64,000 nucleotides of DNA, taken from contig NZ_MQUR01000001.1 in the NCBI RefSeq assembly GCF_001953875.1, forward strand, positions 124,039-188,038, read 5' to 3'. The DNA comes from Streptomyces amritsarensis (GTDB lineage Bacteria > Actinomycetota > Actinomycetes > Streptomycetales > Streptomycetaceae). Below, piece after piece: positions 17,419 to 26,790 of the stretch (within the stretch, counting starts at the first letter, position 1; each line of letters begins with the position of its first letter). The notes under the pieces were generated by a model that saw only the letters and a program-made list of their open reading frames with translations, ran no database searches and was not told where the DNA came from. Made by a program: the position numbers and the translations under genes.

Positions 17419-17469
17419 CTTAACCCTTACACGGGCGAGAGTCGTCCCGGCCTGGTAAGGGGCAGCAAG

Positions 17470-18585
17470 ATGATCGAGGCAGTCGGCCTGACGAAGCGCT
17501 ACGGCGCCAAGACCGCCGTCGACCAGTTGTCCTTCCAGGTCAAGCCGGGTCACGTGACGGGATTCCTGGGGCCCAACGGCTCCGGTAAGTCCACGACCAT
17601 GCGCATGATCCTCGGCCTGGACCGGCCCACTTCCGGTCATGTCACGATCAACGGCTCCCCCTTCCGGGAGCTGCCGAACGCCCAGCGGCACGTCGGGGCC
17701 CTCCTCGACGCCAAGGCCGTGCACGGCGGCCGGCGGGCCCGCACCCACCTGCTGTCCATCGCCCAGCTGTCCGGGATCCCGGAGAAGCGGGTGGACGAGG
17801 TGCTCGCCGTCGTCGGCCTCCAGGACGCCGCCCGGCAGCGCACGAAGGGCTTCTCGCTCGGCATGGGCCAGCGCCTCGGCATCGCCACCGCGCTCCTCGG
17901 CGACCCCCAGGTGCTCCTGTTCGACGAGCCGGTCAACGGGCTCGACCCCGAGGGCATCCTCTGGGTCCGCAACCTCATGCGCCGGCTCGCCGCCGAGGGC
18001 CGCACCGTCTTCGTCTCCTCGCACCTGATGAGCGAGATGGCGCTGACCGCCGACCACCTGATCGTCATCGGCCGCGGACGGCTGCTGGCCGACATGGGTA
18101 CGCAGGAGTTCATCGCGCACAACTCGGCCGGATTCGCTCGGGTGCGTGCGGCCGACACCGATCCCGATGGCCGGGACGCGTTGGGTACGGCCCTCACCAG
18201 GGCGGGCGGCCGGGTCCTCCAGGAGCCCGACGGAGCACTGCGCGTGACCGGGCTGGAGCTGCCCCGCATCAGCGACCTCGCGCACGCGGCCGGCGTCCGG
18301 CTGTGGGAGCTGTCCCCGCACCGGGCCTCGCTGGAGGAGGCGTACATGCGGATGACGCAGTCCGCCGTCGAGTACACCTCCACGGACGACCCGAGGGCCG
18401 AGCTGTGGGAGCAGGACCCGCTGGCCCTGCCGGCCTGGGAGGACGAGCAGGCGGCCCCCGAGGTCCCGCGGGCGGCGTTCTTCGCCCCGCCGCCGCCCGG
18501 AGCGGGCGGGAGCCCCTTCCTGATGCCCAGCCATCCCGGCGAGCTCGCGAGCACCGCCAAGGACTCCCCCGAGGACACCCGATGA
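17470..18585 (+). CDS. ABC transporter ATP-binding protein (pair 2)
   Basis: A 371-residue paralogue of the 15524 gene: Walker A GPNGSGKST, signature LGMGQRLGIA, Walker B VLLFDEP, then FVSSHLMSEMALTADHLIVIG. The C-terminal extension is longer and ends in a Pro/Ala-rich region. A Shine-Dalgarno-like AAGGGGC precedes the ATG. The stop overlaps the next start (ATGA). Confidence 0.9.
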   Translation: MIEAVGLTKRYGAKTAVDQLSFQVKPGHVTGFLGPNGSGKSTTMRMILGLDRPTSGHVTINGSPFRELPNAQRHVGALLDAKAVHGGRRARTHLLSIAQLSGIPEKRVDEVLAVVGLQDAARQRTKGFSLGMGQRLGIATALLGDPQVLLFDEPVNGLDPEGILWVRNLMRRLAAEGRTVFVSSHLMSEMALTADHLIVIGRGRLLADMGTQEFIAHNSAGFARVRAADTDPDGRDALGTALTRAGGRVLQEPDGALRVTGLELPRISDLAHAAGVRLWELSPHRASLEEAYMRMTQSAVEYTSTDDPRAELWEQDPLALPAWEDEQAAPEVPRAAFFAPPPPGAGGSPFLMPSHPGELASTAKDSPEDTR

Positions 18586-19418
18586 CCCCGACGACCACGA
18601 CGCCGGACCGGCCGCGGAGCTACAGCTCTCCGCTGCCCTCGCCGCGGCCGCACCTGGGGCACGCCCTCGCCTCCGAGTGGACCAAGCTGATCTCGATCCG
18701 CTCCACCCTGTGGACGCTGGGCGCGCTCGTGCTGACCGTCGTCGGCGTCGGGATGCTCTTCGTCTCGCAGACCTCGGACCGGGACTACGAGTCCATCTCC
18801 TTCACCACGCCGGCCCTCTTCGGCCTGATGGTCGGGCAGGTCGCCGTGATGGTGCTCGGTGTGCTGACCATCTCCTCCGAGCACGCCACGGGGCTGGTGC
18901 GGACGACGTTCACCGCCGCCCCGGACCGCTTCCGGGTCCTCACCGCGAAATACCTCGTCTTCAGCGTCACGGCCTTCACGGTCACCGCGCTGTCCGTCTT
19001 CGTGGTCGGGATCGCCGCCTCGCTCGCCCACGGAGGGGCCGCCGCCGGTGCGCACACGGCCGACGAGTGGCTGGGCGCCGCGGCCGGCTGCCTCTACGTC
19101 ACCCTGCTCGGCGTGCTCGCCCTCGCGATCGGCGCGCTGGTGCGGCATTCGGCGGGGGCGATCGCCGTCATGCTCGGCGTGGTCACGCTGCCGCCGGTGC
19201 TGGGCGCCATGCTCATCGTCTGGGAGGCCGTGGCCCCCATCGGGCGGGAGATCCTCCAGCGCAACGTGCCGGTCGCGCTGAGCCAGCTGTTCGGCATGCA
19301 GGAGGGCGGCGACCTGGGCGCGGCGCCGAGCAACTTCTCGAACGTGCTGATCCTCGTGCTGATCACGGGCGCGACCGTGGCCGCCTCGTACGTGATGGTC
19401 GGCCGCCGGGACGTCTAG
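18582..19418 (+). CDS. ABC transporter permease (pair 2)
   Basis: A 278-residue ABC-2-type permease with a Pro/Ser/Thr-rich cytoplasmic N-terminus, the ASEWTKLISIRSTLWTL entry helix, about six membrane segments and the C-terminal VMVGRRDV. It is a paralogue of the 16534 permease, so the two transporters arose by tandem duplication of an ATPase-permease unit. The substrate is unknown. Confidence 0.87.
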   Translation: MTPTTTTPDRPRSYSSPLPSPRPHLGHALASEWTKLISIRSTLWTLGALVLTVVGVGMLFVSQTSDRDYESISFTTPALFGLMVGQVAVMVLGVLTISSEHATGLVRTTFTAAPDRFRVLTAKYLVFSVTAFTVTALSVFVVGIAASLAHGGAAAGAHTADEWLGAAAGCLYVTLLGVLALAIGALVRHSAGAIAVMLGVVTLPPVLGAMLIVWEAVAPIGREILQRNVPVALSQLFGMQEGGDLGAAPSNFSNVLILVLITGATVAASYVMVGRRDV

Positions 19419-19444
19419 GGAGTGTCCGGCGGGACCCTCCGGGG

Positions 19445-19771
19445 TCAGTACCTCGGCGCGTTGCGGGACCGCTGCACCTTCGTGGTGCGGCGGTCCTTCG
19501 CGTTCCAGCAGGCCTTGTGCCAGTGCCGCCGGTCGTCCACGCCGCCGTACTCGGGCCAGGCCACCAGGTGCGGGGTGCCGGCGGGGATCTCCTGGTCGCA
19601 GCCGGGGCAGCGGTAGCGCTTGCCCACCGCGCTCGCGCCCGCGACGTGTCTGACCCGCCACTCCTCGCCCTGGTACTCCTCGGTGCGCTCCAGCCCGAAG
19701 CGGTCCAGGCCGATACCGGGTCGGTCGTCCGGGTTCTCGCCGCCCCTCGGGCGGTTGTTGCGCGGTGACAC
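19445..19771 (-). CDS. Small zinc-finger-like conserved protein
   Basis: A 108-residue protein with one apparent metal site: CPGCDQE (about residues 55-61) and a later HWHKACW. The N-terminus is Arg/Asn/Pro-rich (VSPRNNRPRGGENPDDRPG). The GTG at 19771 follows GAGG at suitable spacing; longer frames upstream lack this. Similar Streptomyces proteins carry uninformative names such as ATP/GTP-binding protein, but no P-loop is visible here. It converges with the ABC permease, 26 bp away. Confidence 0.7.
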   Translation of the reverse strand: MSPRNNRPRGGENPDDRPGIGLDRFGLERTEEYQGEEWRVRHVAGASAVGKRYRCPGCDQEIPAGTPHLVAWPEYGGVDDRRHWHKACWNAKDRRTTKVQRSRNAPRY

Positions 19772-20000
19772 GTATACCTCACGGATGGGCCGACGGCAGT
19801 GACTTTCTTCCAGACTACGCGCAGCGAGGCCGGGTACCCGCAGGGTGTCCACGGGGGACGGGCCGATGGCCGGTACTGGCCCGACAATCCCAATAACTTT
19901 CGTGTCAGCCCGTGCCTTTGGCACGTGTCAGACGTTGTTGCCATAGGAAGAACCGGTCCACCTGGGGGAGGCCGCGTCAGCCGCGAGGAGGATGAAGGCG

Positions 20001-21032
20001 ATGCGCGTAGGAGCGTTTGTACTGGCGGCCCAGTTCCCGGGCCAGGGACAGGGTGAGGCACTGCACCGGGCGGTGCGGACCGCGGAGGTGGCGGAGGAGG
20101 CCGGGCTCGACTCGGTCTGGTTGGCCGAGCACCATTTCGTCCCGTACGGGGTCTGCCCGTCGGCGGTGACCCTGGCGGGCCTGCTGCTGGGCCGGACCCG
20201 CCGCCTGCGGGTGGGCACGGCGGTGAGCGTACTGCCGAGCACGCACCCGGTAGCCCTCGGGGAGCAGGCGGCACTGCTGCACATGGCTTCGGGCGGCCGT
20301 TTCACCCTGGGGGTGGGGCGCGGCGGGCCGTGGGTGGACCTGGAGGTCTTCGGAGGCGGCCTGGACGCCTACGAGAACGGCTTCCCGGAGTCCCTGGAGC
20401 TGTTGCAGCGGTGGCTCACCGAGGCGCGGGTGGGCGCCGCCGGGGAACGGTACGCCTTCCGCGAGGTGGCCGTCGTACCGCGGCCGTCGGAGGCGCTGGA
20501 CGGGGACGGGTCGGGCCCGGAGGTGATCCTGGCCTGCACCTCGCCGTCGTCGGTGCGGATGGCGGCGCAGCGGGGGCTGCCGATGCTGCTGGGCATGCAC
20601 TGCGGGGACGACAACAAGGCCGAGATGGTCGCGCTGTGGCGCAGCACGGCGCTGGCTGCGGGCCACTCCCCCGAGCACGTCGCAGCGGCCGGGCACGTCT
20701 CCGCCGGGGTGTGCCAGATCGCGGACAGCACCGCCGGCGCCCGGGAGACCCTGCTGAAGTCCATGCCGGGCTGGCTCAGGCTGGGCCTGGGCGCGCACGT
20801 GACCGTGGACGGCCGCGTGCGCGCGATGCGTGATCCCGTCGCCTATACGGAACTGCTGTGCGACCTGCACCCGGTGGGAACCCCGGAGCTGGCGGCGGAC
20901 CGCCTGGCGGCCACCTCCGCGCGTACGGGCATCACGCGCTTCGCCCTCCTGACGGAGGGCTCCGGAGACCTCGCCGCGACGGAGGAGAACGTACGACGAC
21001 TCGGCGTCGAGGTCCTGCCCCGTCTCGGCTGA
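20001..21032 (+). CDS. LLM-class flavin-dependent oxidoreductase
   Basis: A 343-residue protein with the luciferase-like TIM barrel: MRVGAFVLAAQFPGQGQ, SVWLAEHHF (the E-H-H of the family), RVGTAVSVLPSTHPVALGEQ and GRFTLGVGRGG. It uses FMN or F420; the substrate is unknown. The ATG at 20001 is preferred because GAGGAGG (19985-19991) lies 9 bases upstream. The ATG at 19992 is in frame but touches that sequence. Confidence 0.85.
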   Translation: MRVGAFVLAAQFPGQGQGEALHRAVRTAEVAEEAGLDSVWLAEHHFVPYGVCPSAVTLAGLLLGRTRRLRVGTAVSVLPSTHPVALGEQAALLHMASGGRFTLGVGRGGPWVDLEVFGGGLDAYENGFPESLELLQRWLTEARVGAAGERYAFREVAVVPRPSEALDGDGSGPEVILACTSPSSVRMAAQRGLPMLLGMHCGDDNKAEMVALWRSTALAAGHSPEHVAAAGHVSAGVCQIADSTAGARETLLKSMPGWLRLGLGAHVTVDGRVRAMRDPVAYTELLCDLHPVGTPELAADRLAATSARTGITRFALLTEGSGDLAATEENVRRLGVEVLPRLG

Positions 21033-21054
21033 GATCTACCGGCGTCGGCCCTGC

Positions 21055-21447
21055 TCAGCAGTCCCGCAGTTCCGGCGACTGGTTGAGCAGCTGGCCTCGG
21101 ATCGAAGTGAACTTGGCCAGCCGGTCGTCCACCGAGGGATCCAGCGGGAAGACCGCCACCCGGTGACAGTTCTGGAATGCCAGGCGCACTCCGAAGTGCC
21201 GCTGCAGCGCACCGCGTATCGCGTCACTCGCGAGTGCGCGCAGCAGCTGCCCACGCGCCTGCTCGTCGGGCGGCGGCGTCTGGTTGTCGGCGAACTGTCC
21301 ACCGTCGACCTTCAGCTGGGCCACCAGCGAGCTGATCATCTCCCATGCATAGGGCAGGGAGGTCCGGACGCAGTCGACGAATGCGGCTTCGTCGACCTCG
21401 CCTCGCTCGGCCTGTTCGAGTAGGGCCGGTGAGACGTCGAGCGACAT
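21055..21447 (-). CDS. Conserved hypothetical protein of actinomycetes
   Basis: A 130-residue protein (MSLDVSPALLEQAERGEVDE at the start, ending RGQLLNQSPELRDC) with no recognised motif; it is soluble, acidic in the first half and probably helical. I recall a conserved Streptomyces gene at this position beside nucS but not a function. The ATG at 21447 has GAGGAGA just upstream. It converges with the LLM gene (22-bp gap) and is divergent from nucS. Confidence 0.75.
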   Translation of the reverse strand: MSLDVSPALLEQAERGEVDEAAFVDCVRTSLPYAWEMISSLVAQLKVDGGQFADNQTPPPDEQARGQLLRALASDAIRGALQRHFGVRLAFQNCHRVAVFPLDPSVDDRLAKFTSIRGQLLNQSPELRDC

Positions 21448-21653
21448 GGGTTCTCCTCTCGCGACCCCGGCTGACTGGGTTGCCGGAGTCTTACGGGCAG
21501 GGAAGGAGATCGCGACGCAGAGTGCACGCTCGACAACCTCCCGCTCACCACGGTAGGCGCCCACTGGGTGACGCACCAGGAGAATGCGCATACAACGCGC
21601 CATCGGCGAACGGGGCTTTCAGGGGCGAATCGCGTGGAGGGCCGTAGGTCGAG

Positions 21654-21659
21654 TAGCGT
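21654..21659 (+). promoter_or_regulatory. -10 element (TAGCGT) for near-leaderless nucS mRNA
   Basis: TAGCGT ends 8 bases before the nucS ATG, and there is no Shine-Dalgarno sequence. The transcript probably starts at or 1-2 bases before the start codon. Confidence 0.5.
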
Positions 21660-21667
21660 TGCCGACC

Positions 21668-22339
21668 ATGCGTCTCGTGATTGCCCGCTGCTCCGTCGAC
21701 TATGCGGGCCGGCTCACCGCCCACCTGCCCTCGGCACCCCGTCTGATCCTCGTGAAGGCCGACGGCAGTGTCTCGATCCACGCGGACGACCGGGCGTACA
21801 AACCGCTCAACTGGATGTCGCCGCCGTGCACCCTCAAAGAGGGGAGCGGGGACGACACCGGTGTGTGGACGGTCGTCAACAAGGCGGGCGAGAGGCTCAT
21901 CATCACCATGGAAGAAGTCCTCCACGACTCCTCCCACGAGCTCGGCACCGACCCGGGGCTCATCAAGGACGGCGTGGAGGCGCACCTCCAGGAGCTGCTC
22001 GCCGACCGCATCGAAACGCTGGGCGAGGGCTACACCCTGATCCGCCGCGAGTACATGACGGCGATCGGCCCGGTGGACATCCTGTGCCGGGACGCCTCGG
22101 GCGCGACGGTGGCCGTGGAGATCAAGCGGCGCGGCGAGATCGACGGCGTGGAGCAGCTGACCCGCTACCTGGAGCTGCTCAACCGCGATCCGCACCTGGC
22201 CCCGGTCCGGGGCGTGTTCGCCGCGCAGGAGATCAAGCCGCAGGCGAAGGTGCTGGCGGCGGACCGCGGGATGGACTGCGTGGTCCTGGACTACGACGCC
22301 CTGCGCGGCATCGAGGACGACAAGCTCCGGCTGTTCTGA
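21668..22339 (+). CDS. nucS: NucS/EndoMS mismatch-specific endonuclease
   Basis: A 223-residue protein matching actinobacterial NucS: the N-terminal dimerisation/DNA-binding half begins [20 protein letters not shown] and contains NWMSPPCTL. The C-terminal PD-(D/E)XK nuclease has GPVDILCRD and [17 protein letters not shown]. The extreme C-terminus LRLF fits a beta-clamp-binding tail. NucS replaces MutS/MutL mismatch repair in these bacteria. The ATG at 21668 starts the conserved domain; a longer in-frame ORF upstream is not conserved-looking. Confidence 0.95.
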   Translation: MRLVIARCSVDYAGRLTAHLPSAPRLILVKADGSVSIHADDRAYKPLNWMSPPCTLKEGSGDDTGVWTVVNKAGERLIITMEEVLHDSSHELGTDPGLIKDGVEAHLQELLADRIETLGEGYTLIRREYMTAIGPVDILCRDASGATVAVEIKRRGEIDGVEQLTRYLELLNRDPHLAPVRGVFAAQEIKPQAKVLAADRGMDCVVLDYDALRGIEDDKLRLF

Positions 22340-22356
22340 CCCCGCCGGAAACGAAG

Positions 22357-22382
22357 CGGCTCCGTCCGGCAGGACGGAGCCG
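22357..22382. terminator. Hairpin between convergent nucS and the ATPase gene
   Basis: A perfect 11-bp stem CGGCTCCGTCC/GGACGGAGCCG with loop GGCA, lying 17 bases after the nucS stop and 9 before the stop of the opposing gene. Confidence 0.82.
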
Positions 22383-22391
22383 TCGGCGTTC

Positions 22392-24983
22392 TCAGGGGGT
22401 GGTGACCGGCGAGGTGGCGGTGGCCGTGCCCGTTCCCCCGCCGGTGGCCGTGGGGGACGGCGCGACGGTCTCCGTCGGCTCCTGGGTCGGCGCCTGGGAG
22501 GTCGTCGGGGACGAGGAGGACGTCGGCGCCTGCGAGTTCGGGGGCGTCGTGGAGGGGCGCCGGGACGGGGTGCGGCCGGGCGTGCGGCCGGGGGTCGGGG
22601 CGGCGCTCACGCCGGGGGCGGGGGCCGTGGACCCCTGCGAGGGCGCCGACGCGGGCTGCTCCGGCGCAGGATCGTCCCCTTCGGTCTCCTGGACCGTCGA
22701 GGGCGTCCTGGAGGCTTCCGGGGTCGAGGACACCGCGGGGCCCTGCGCCGGCGGCTCGCTGTCCGAGGAGCTCATCGCGAAGCTGACGACCGTACCCAGC
22801 GCAACCGCCGTCAGCGCTCCCGCGGCGGCCAGCAGCACGAGCTTGCGGCGGCCGGCGTCCCGGGCGGGCCGCACGGCCGGGACCGGGGCCGCGGGGGCGG
22901 GCGCGTCCTGCTTCGGCGACAGCGGGAAGGCGTCCTCGAACACCGCCGACAGCGTCGTGGGCGGCTCAGTGCTCCGGTTCACCGGCACCACGGGGGTCAT
23001 CCGTGTGACCGCCTCGGCGGACACCGGGCCCGGGGGGACGGCGGCAGCGGCGGGGTCCGCCGCGGGCGCCCCGGCGGTCGGCGGCGAGGCGGGCAGGGCC
23101 GCAGTCGCCCGGACGGCCGGGAAGGGCCGGGTGCCCGCCGCCGGCCGGGCGGCGGAGGTCCGGCCGTCGGCGGAGGTCCTGTCGGCGGCAGAGGTCCTGT
23201 CGGCGGCCGGGGTGGCCACGGTCGCCGCCTCGGCGGCGGGGGTCGCCACCGTCACGGCCTCCGGGGCCGCGGCGGGCGCTTCCAGGCGCAGCGGCGGCGA
23301 CGCCGCCGCCCCCGCGGCCTCGCCGTCCACGACCAGCGCCAGCGCCCGCCGGCCCGCCACCGTGCCCCGCTTGTCGGCCAGCGCGCCCCGCAGCCCGATC
23401 GAGGTCTCCAGCTCGGCGCGGGCCCGGTCGAGCCGCCCCTCGCACAGGGCGAGCACGCCGAGCTCGTGGTGGAAGTAGGCCTGCTCGGCGACCTCTCCCG
23501 CCTTGCGCGCGGCTTCCGCCCCCGAGCGCAGCACCCGCTCCCAGGCCTCCCAGTGCAGCGAGGCGGCGAACGCGGGGGCGGCCGTACGCGCCAGCACCGC
23601 CGCGGCCACCACGTCGGCGCCGGCCAGCGCCGCGAGCACCGCGTCCGCCTCCGCCGCCACCCGCTCCGGGACCACCGAGGCGTGCCCGGTCCACCACGCG
23701 TAGTGCCGTGCGGCCGTACGGGCCTCCTCCGACGCGGTGTCCCCGTAGCCGACGTCCTCGAGCTGGCGGGCGACGCCTGCGGCCAGCCGGTAGCGCGTCC
23801 CGACGGGCGTCAGCAGCCCGCAGGCCAGCAGTTCGGCCACCGCCGTGTCGGCGTGGGTGTCCCCGACGAGCGCCGGCAGGTGGGCGTGGTGCGGCAGTTC
23901 GCCGCCGAGCGCGCACGCGATCCGCAGGGCCGCCCGCGCCGACTCGCTGACCCGCGAGGCCAGCAGCTCGGCGGGGGCCGCACCCTCGGCGAGCGTCGGC
24001 AGCGGCACCGCTGCGCCGTCGCGCGGGCGCTCCTCGAAGACGCCCGGCTCCTCCTCGTCGTCGTCCTCGTCGCTGTGGTTGAGCTCGTCGCGCTGGCGCA
24101 GCATCGCGGCGGCCTGTACGAAGCGCAGCGGCAGCCCCTCGGAGGCGAAGCTCAGGTCGCCCGCCCAGGCGGCCTCCTCGTCCGTCAGCGGGCGCCCCAC
24201 GCCCGCCTCCAGCAGGGCCGCGCAGTCGGCCTTGCCCAGGCCGGTGAGGAAGACCTCCTCGATGTGGGAGTCGTCGGAGGGGGCCTTGGTGTCGGGGGTG
24301 GCCGCCAGCAGGTAGGCGCATTCGGGGGTGGCGCGCAGCAGTTCGTCGAGCGCGCTCCCGCCCATCTCCAGGTCGTCGAGGAGGACGACGGCGCCGATGT
24401 CGCGGACGCGGGCGAGGAGCTCGTCGCGTGCGGGGCGTTCCCGCGGGGCCTCGTACACGGTCGCGTAGAGCGCGTGGAGCAGTTCTGCGGGCTGCTGGTG
24501 CCCGTGGCCGCTGAGCCGTACGACGCCGTCGGGCGCGACGGACGCGCACCGGGCGGCGACCGCGTCGAGCAGCGCGCTGCGGCCGGAGCCGGAAGGACCG
24601 GTCAGGCGGACGGAGCGGCCGCGGCCGAGGAGCCGGACGAGCCGCTCCAGCTCCTCGTCGCGTGCGAGCAGGGGCCGGGCGGATATCGGGGACCCCGGCA
24701 GGACGGGCGGCCGCGCCGCGGCGTCCCGGGCCGCGCGGCCGGCGGCGTCGCGCCTGGCGGGGCGGGCGCGCTCGCTGCCCGGCCGCAGCGGTTCGATCTC
24801 GCTGCCGTCGACGGGGTTGACGGTGAGGGTGAAGTCGCCGGCGGTCAGCGTCACGACCCGCGCGGGCCCCGCGGGCCCGCGCGATCCCGCCCCGGGGGAC
24901 GCGGGCGCGGCGGCGGGGGCGGGCGCGGCGGGGCCGCCCGCGGCCTGCTCGTCCCGCTCGCTCTGCCCTTGTGTACGGTCCAT
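22392..24983 (-). CDS. STAND-like P-loop ATPase with single C-terminal transmembrane helix and Ser/Thr/Pro-rich tail
   Basis: 863 residues. An Ala/Pro-rich start is followed by a beta-strand stretch (RVVTLTAGDFTLTVNPVDG). Then comes an AAA/STAND-type ATPase with Walker A GPSGSGRS (129-136) and Walker B AVVLLDDLE (199-207), an acidic insert DEDDDEEEPG, a helical region that looks TPR-like (to about 560), and an Ala/Pro linker. One transmembrane helix (about 714-737, LVLLAAAGALTAVALGTVV) is followed by a 126-residue Ser/Thr/Pro-rich tail, presumably outside the cell. There is no DNA-binding domain, unlike most STAND regulators in Streptomyces. The function is unknown; a membrane-tethered sensor or scaffold is inference. 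Confidence 0.8.
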   Translation of the reverse strand: MDRTQGQSERDEQAAGGPAAPAPAAAPASPGAGSRGPAGPARVVTLTAGDFTLTVNPVDGSEIEPLRPGSERARPARRDAAGRAARDAAARPPVLPGSPISARPLLARDEELERLVRLLGRGRSVRLTGPSGSGRSALLDAVAARCASVAPDGVVRLSGHGHQQPAELLHALYATVYEAPRERPARDELLARVRDIGAVVLLDDLEMGGSALDELLRATPECAYLLAATPDTKAPSDDSHIEEVFLTGLGKADCAALLEAGVGRPLTDEEAAWAGDLSFASEGLPLRFVQAAAMLRQRDELNHSDEDDDEEEPGVFEERPRDGAAVPLPTLAEGAAPAELLASRVSESARAALRIACALGGELPHHAHLPALVGDTHADTAVAELLACGLLTPVGTRYRLAAGVARQLEDVGYGDTASEEARTAARHYAWWTGHASVVPERVAAEADAVLAALAGADVVAAAVLARTAAPAFAASLHWEAWERVLRSGAEAARKAGEVAEQAYFHHELGVLALCEGRLDRARAELETSIGLRGALADKRGTVAGRRALALVVDGEAAGAAASPPLRLEAPAAAPEAVTVATPAAEAATVATPAADRTSAADRTSADGRTSAARPAAGTRPFPAVRATAALPASPPTAGAPAADPAAAAVPPGPVSAEAVTRMTPVVPVNRSTEPPTTLSAVFEDAFPLSPKQDAPAPAAPVPAVRPARDAGRRKLVLLAAAGALTAVALGTVVSFAMSSSDSEPPAQGPAVSSTPEASRTPSTVQETEGDDPAPEQPASAPSQGSTAPAPGVSAAPTPGRTPGRTPSRRPSTTPPNSQAPTSSSSPTTSQAPTQEPTETVAPSPTATGGGTGTATATSPVTTP

Positions 24984-25185
24984 GACCCAGTCCCCCGATC
25001 GCGGGCCGCGCGCCTCGCCGTCGTACCGCCCGGCCGTTGCGCACCCGCTGTCGCCACTGGTCCGGTTTCCGCCCGAACCCTAGACCGTGGCCGGTCGTGC
25101 GGGAAACCGCAGGGGCTCGATCACCACCGGACCGTTACTTTCCGCAGGAAATGCAAAGGTCAGCGGCTTGCGGATCGGACCGGGG

Positions 25186-25509
25186 TCAGACGCGGGGAAG
25201 GGACTCGGCTTCCAGGCCGCCTTCGATCGCGAGGATCCGGTGCAGCCGGGTCGCCACCAGCAGCCGCTGCATCTGCGGCGGCACCCCGCGCAGGACGAGG
25301 CGGCGTCCGGTCCGGCCGGCCCTGCGGTGCGCGCCCATGATCACGCCGAGGCCGGTCGCGTCCCAGGAGTCGAGCCCGGTGAGGTCGAGCACGAGGTCGC
25401 CCTTGCCGTCGTCGAGGGCGGAGTGGAGGGCCGTACGGGCGTCCGCCGCGCTGCGCACGTCGAGGCGGCCCCCGACAGCGAGTTCGGCGTGGTCGCCCCT
25501 GATGTGCAT
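25186..25509 (-). CDS. STAS-domain anti-anti-sigma factor-like protein
   Basis: A 107-residue single STAS domain: MHIRGDHAELAVGGRLDVRS, DLVLDLTGLDSWDATGLGVI and GRRLVLRGVPPQMQRLL. The phosphorylatable residue of anti-anti-sigma factors would be the Thr in D-A-T-G. I prefer the ATG at 25509, which has GGGAG upstream; a TTG at 25560 extends the frame. No anti-sigma kinase is adjacent, so the partner is unknown. Confidence 0.85.
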   Translation of the reverse strand: MHIRGDHAELAVGGRLDVRSAADARTALHSALDDGKGDLVLDLTGLDSWDATGLGVIMGAHRRAGRTGRRLVLRGVPPQMQRLLVATRLHRILAIEGGLEAESLPRV

Positions 25510-25680
25510 GTGTACTCCCGCAGTACTGCGTACGTATGGCAACTGGTCCGTGGTCGGCAACTCTCACTGCAACTGACTGCCGCGCGGGCAGGGAAGTTGC
25601 CGACCGTGAGCGAACCGATACCTAATTCACCCTGACGGGTGAAGGCATTCGAACGATGGCGCTCAGTGGCTGGACCGTTC

Positions 25681-26529
25681 TCAGTGCTTGTAGAAACCCT
25701 GGCCGCTCTTGCGGCCGATGTCCCCGGCGTCCACCATGCGGCGCATGAGCTCCGGCGGCGCGAACTTCTCGTCCTGGGACTCGGTGTAGATGTTGCTGGT
25801 GGCGTGCAGCAGGATGTCGACGCCGGTGAGGTCGGCGGTGGCCAGCGGGCCCATGGCGTGACCGAAGCCCAGCTTGCAGGCGATGTCGATGTCCTCGGCG
25901 GAGGCGACGCCCGATTCGTACAGCTTGGCGGCCTCGACGACCAGCGCGGAGATCAGACGGGTCGTCACGAAGCCGGCGACGTCGCGGTTGACGACGATGC
26001 AGGTCTTGCCGACGGACTCGGCGAACGCCCGCGTGGTGGCGAGGGTCTCGTCGCTCGTCTTGTAACCGCGGACCAGCTCGCACAGCTGCATCATCGGGAC
26101 GGGCGAGAAGAAGTGCGCGCCGACGACCCGCTCCGGGCGCTCCGTCACGGCCGCGATCTTGGTGATCGGGATGGCGGAGGTGTTGGAGGCGAGGACGGCG
26201 TCCTCACGCACGATCTTGTCGAGGGCGCGGAAGATCTCGTGCTTGATCTCGATCTTCTCGAAGGCCGCTTCCACCACGATGTCGACGTCGGCGACCGCGT
26301 CCAGGTCGGTGGTCGTCGTGATGCGGGCGAGCGCCGCCTCGGCGTCCTCGGCCGTCAGCCTGCCCTTGGAGACGAACTTGTCGTACGAGGCCTTGATCCC
26401 GTCCGTGCCCCGGGTCAGCGCCGCGTCGGTGACATCGCGCAGCACGACGTCCCATCCCGCCTGCGCGGAGACCTGAGCGATCCCGGAACCCATGAGTCCC
26501 GCACCGATGACGGCGAGCTTCCCAGCCAC
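25681..26529 (-). CDS. 3-hydroxybutyryl-CoA (3-hydroxyacyl-CoA) dehydrogenase
   Basis: A 282-residue NAD(P)-dependent enzyme of standard length: Rossmann motif GAGLMGSG (9-16), VVEAAFEK, ASNTSAI, the catalytic His in GAHFFSPV, and NRDVAGF. It reduces acetoacetyl-CoA to, or oxidises, 3-hydroxybutyryl-CoA. With the thiolase at 7.8-9.0 kb it would supply C4 units to the crotonyl/ethylmalonyl-CoA route; that link is inferred. It is divergent from the adenosyltransferase gene. Confidence 0.93.
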   Translation of the reverse strand: MAGKLAVIGAGLMGSGIAQVSAQAGWDVVLRDVTDAALTRGTDGIKASYDKFVSKGRLTAEDAEAALARITTTTDLDAVADVDIVVEAAFEKIEIKHEIFRALDKIVREDAVLASNTSAIPITKIAAVTERPERVVGAHFFSPVPMMQLCELVRGYKTSDETLATTRAFAESVGKTCIVVNRDVAGFVTTRLISALVVEAAKLYESGVASAEDIDIACKLGFGHAMGPLATADLTGVDILLHATSNIYTESQDEKFAPPELMRRMVDAGDIGRKSGQGFYKH

Positions 26530-26778
26530 TGCACACCCCTCGTTGTTCTCAAATACGGCACGGCTTCGCAGCCACTCCGGCGGAGACTAGCGCCCGGGGG
26601 GTGCGGTGTGACCGCGAAGTAACACGCGTCACGTCTCAGATGACGGACATCACACCGGTCCGGCCCAGCAGCCCTGCCCCGCCGTCCAGTTCATGTGACG
26701 TGGGTCCCGGCGTACCGCCCGGCCCGTGCGCCCCGCGGCGGCGGCCGCCCGACCGGCCGCGCCCCCGGCGGGCCCGTC

Positions 26779-26784
26779 TACCCT
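26779..26784 (+). promoter_or_regulatory. -10 element (TACCCT) for leaderless adenosyltransferase mRNA
   Basis: TACCCT ends 6 bases before the ATG at 26791; the 6-base gap is GC-only and holds no Shine-Dalgarno sequence. Confidence 0.48.
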
Positions 26785-26790
26785 GGCCGC

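Noticed and set aside
26530..26790. Search for a cobalamin riboswitch upstream of the adenosyltransferase gene
   Set aside because: No B12-box-like sequence was seen, and the -10 element 6 nt before the ATG leaves no room for a leader.
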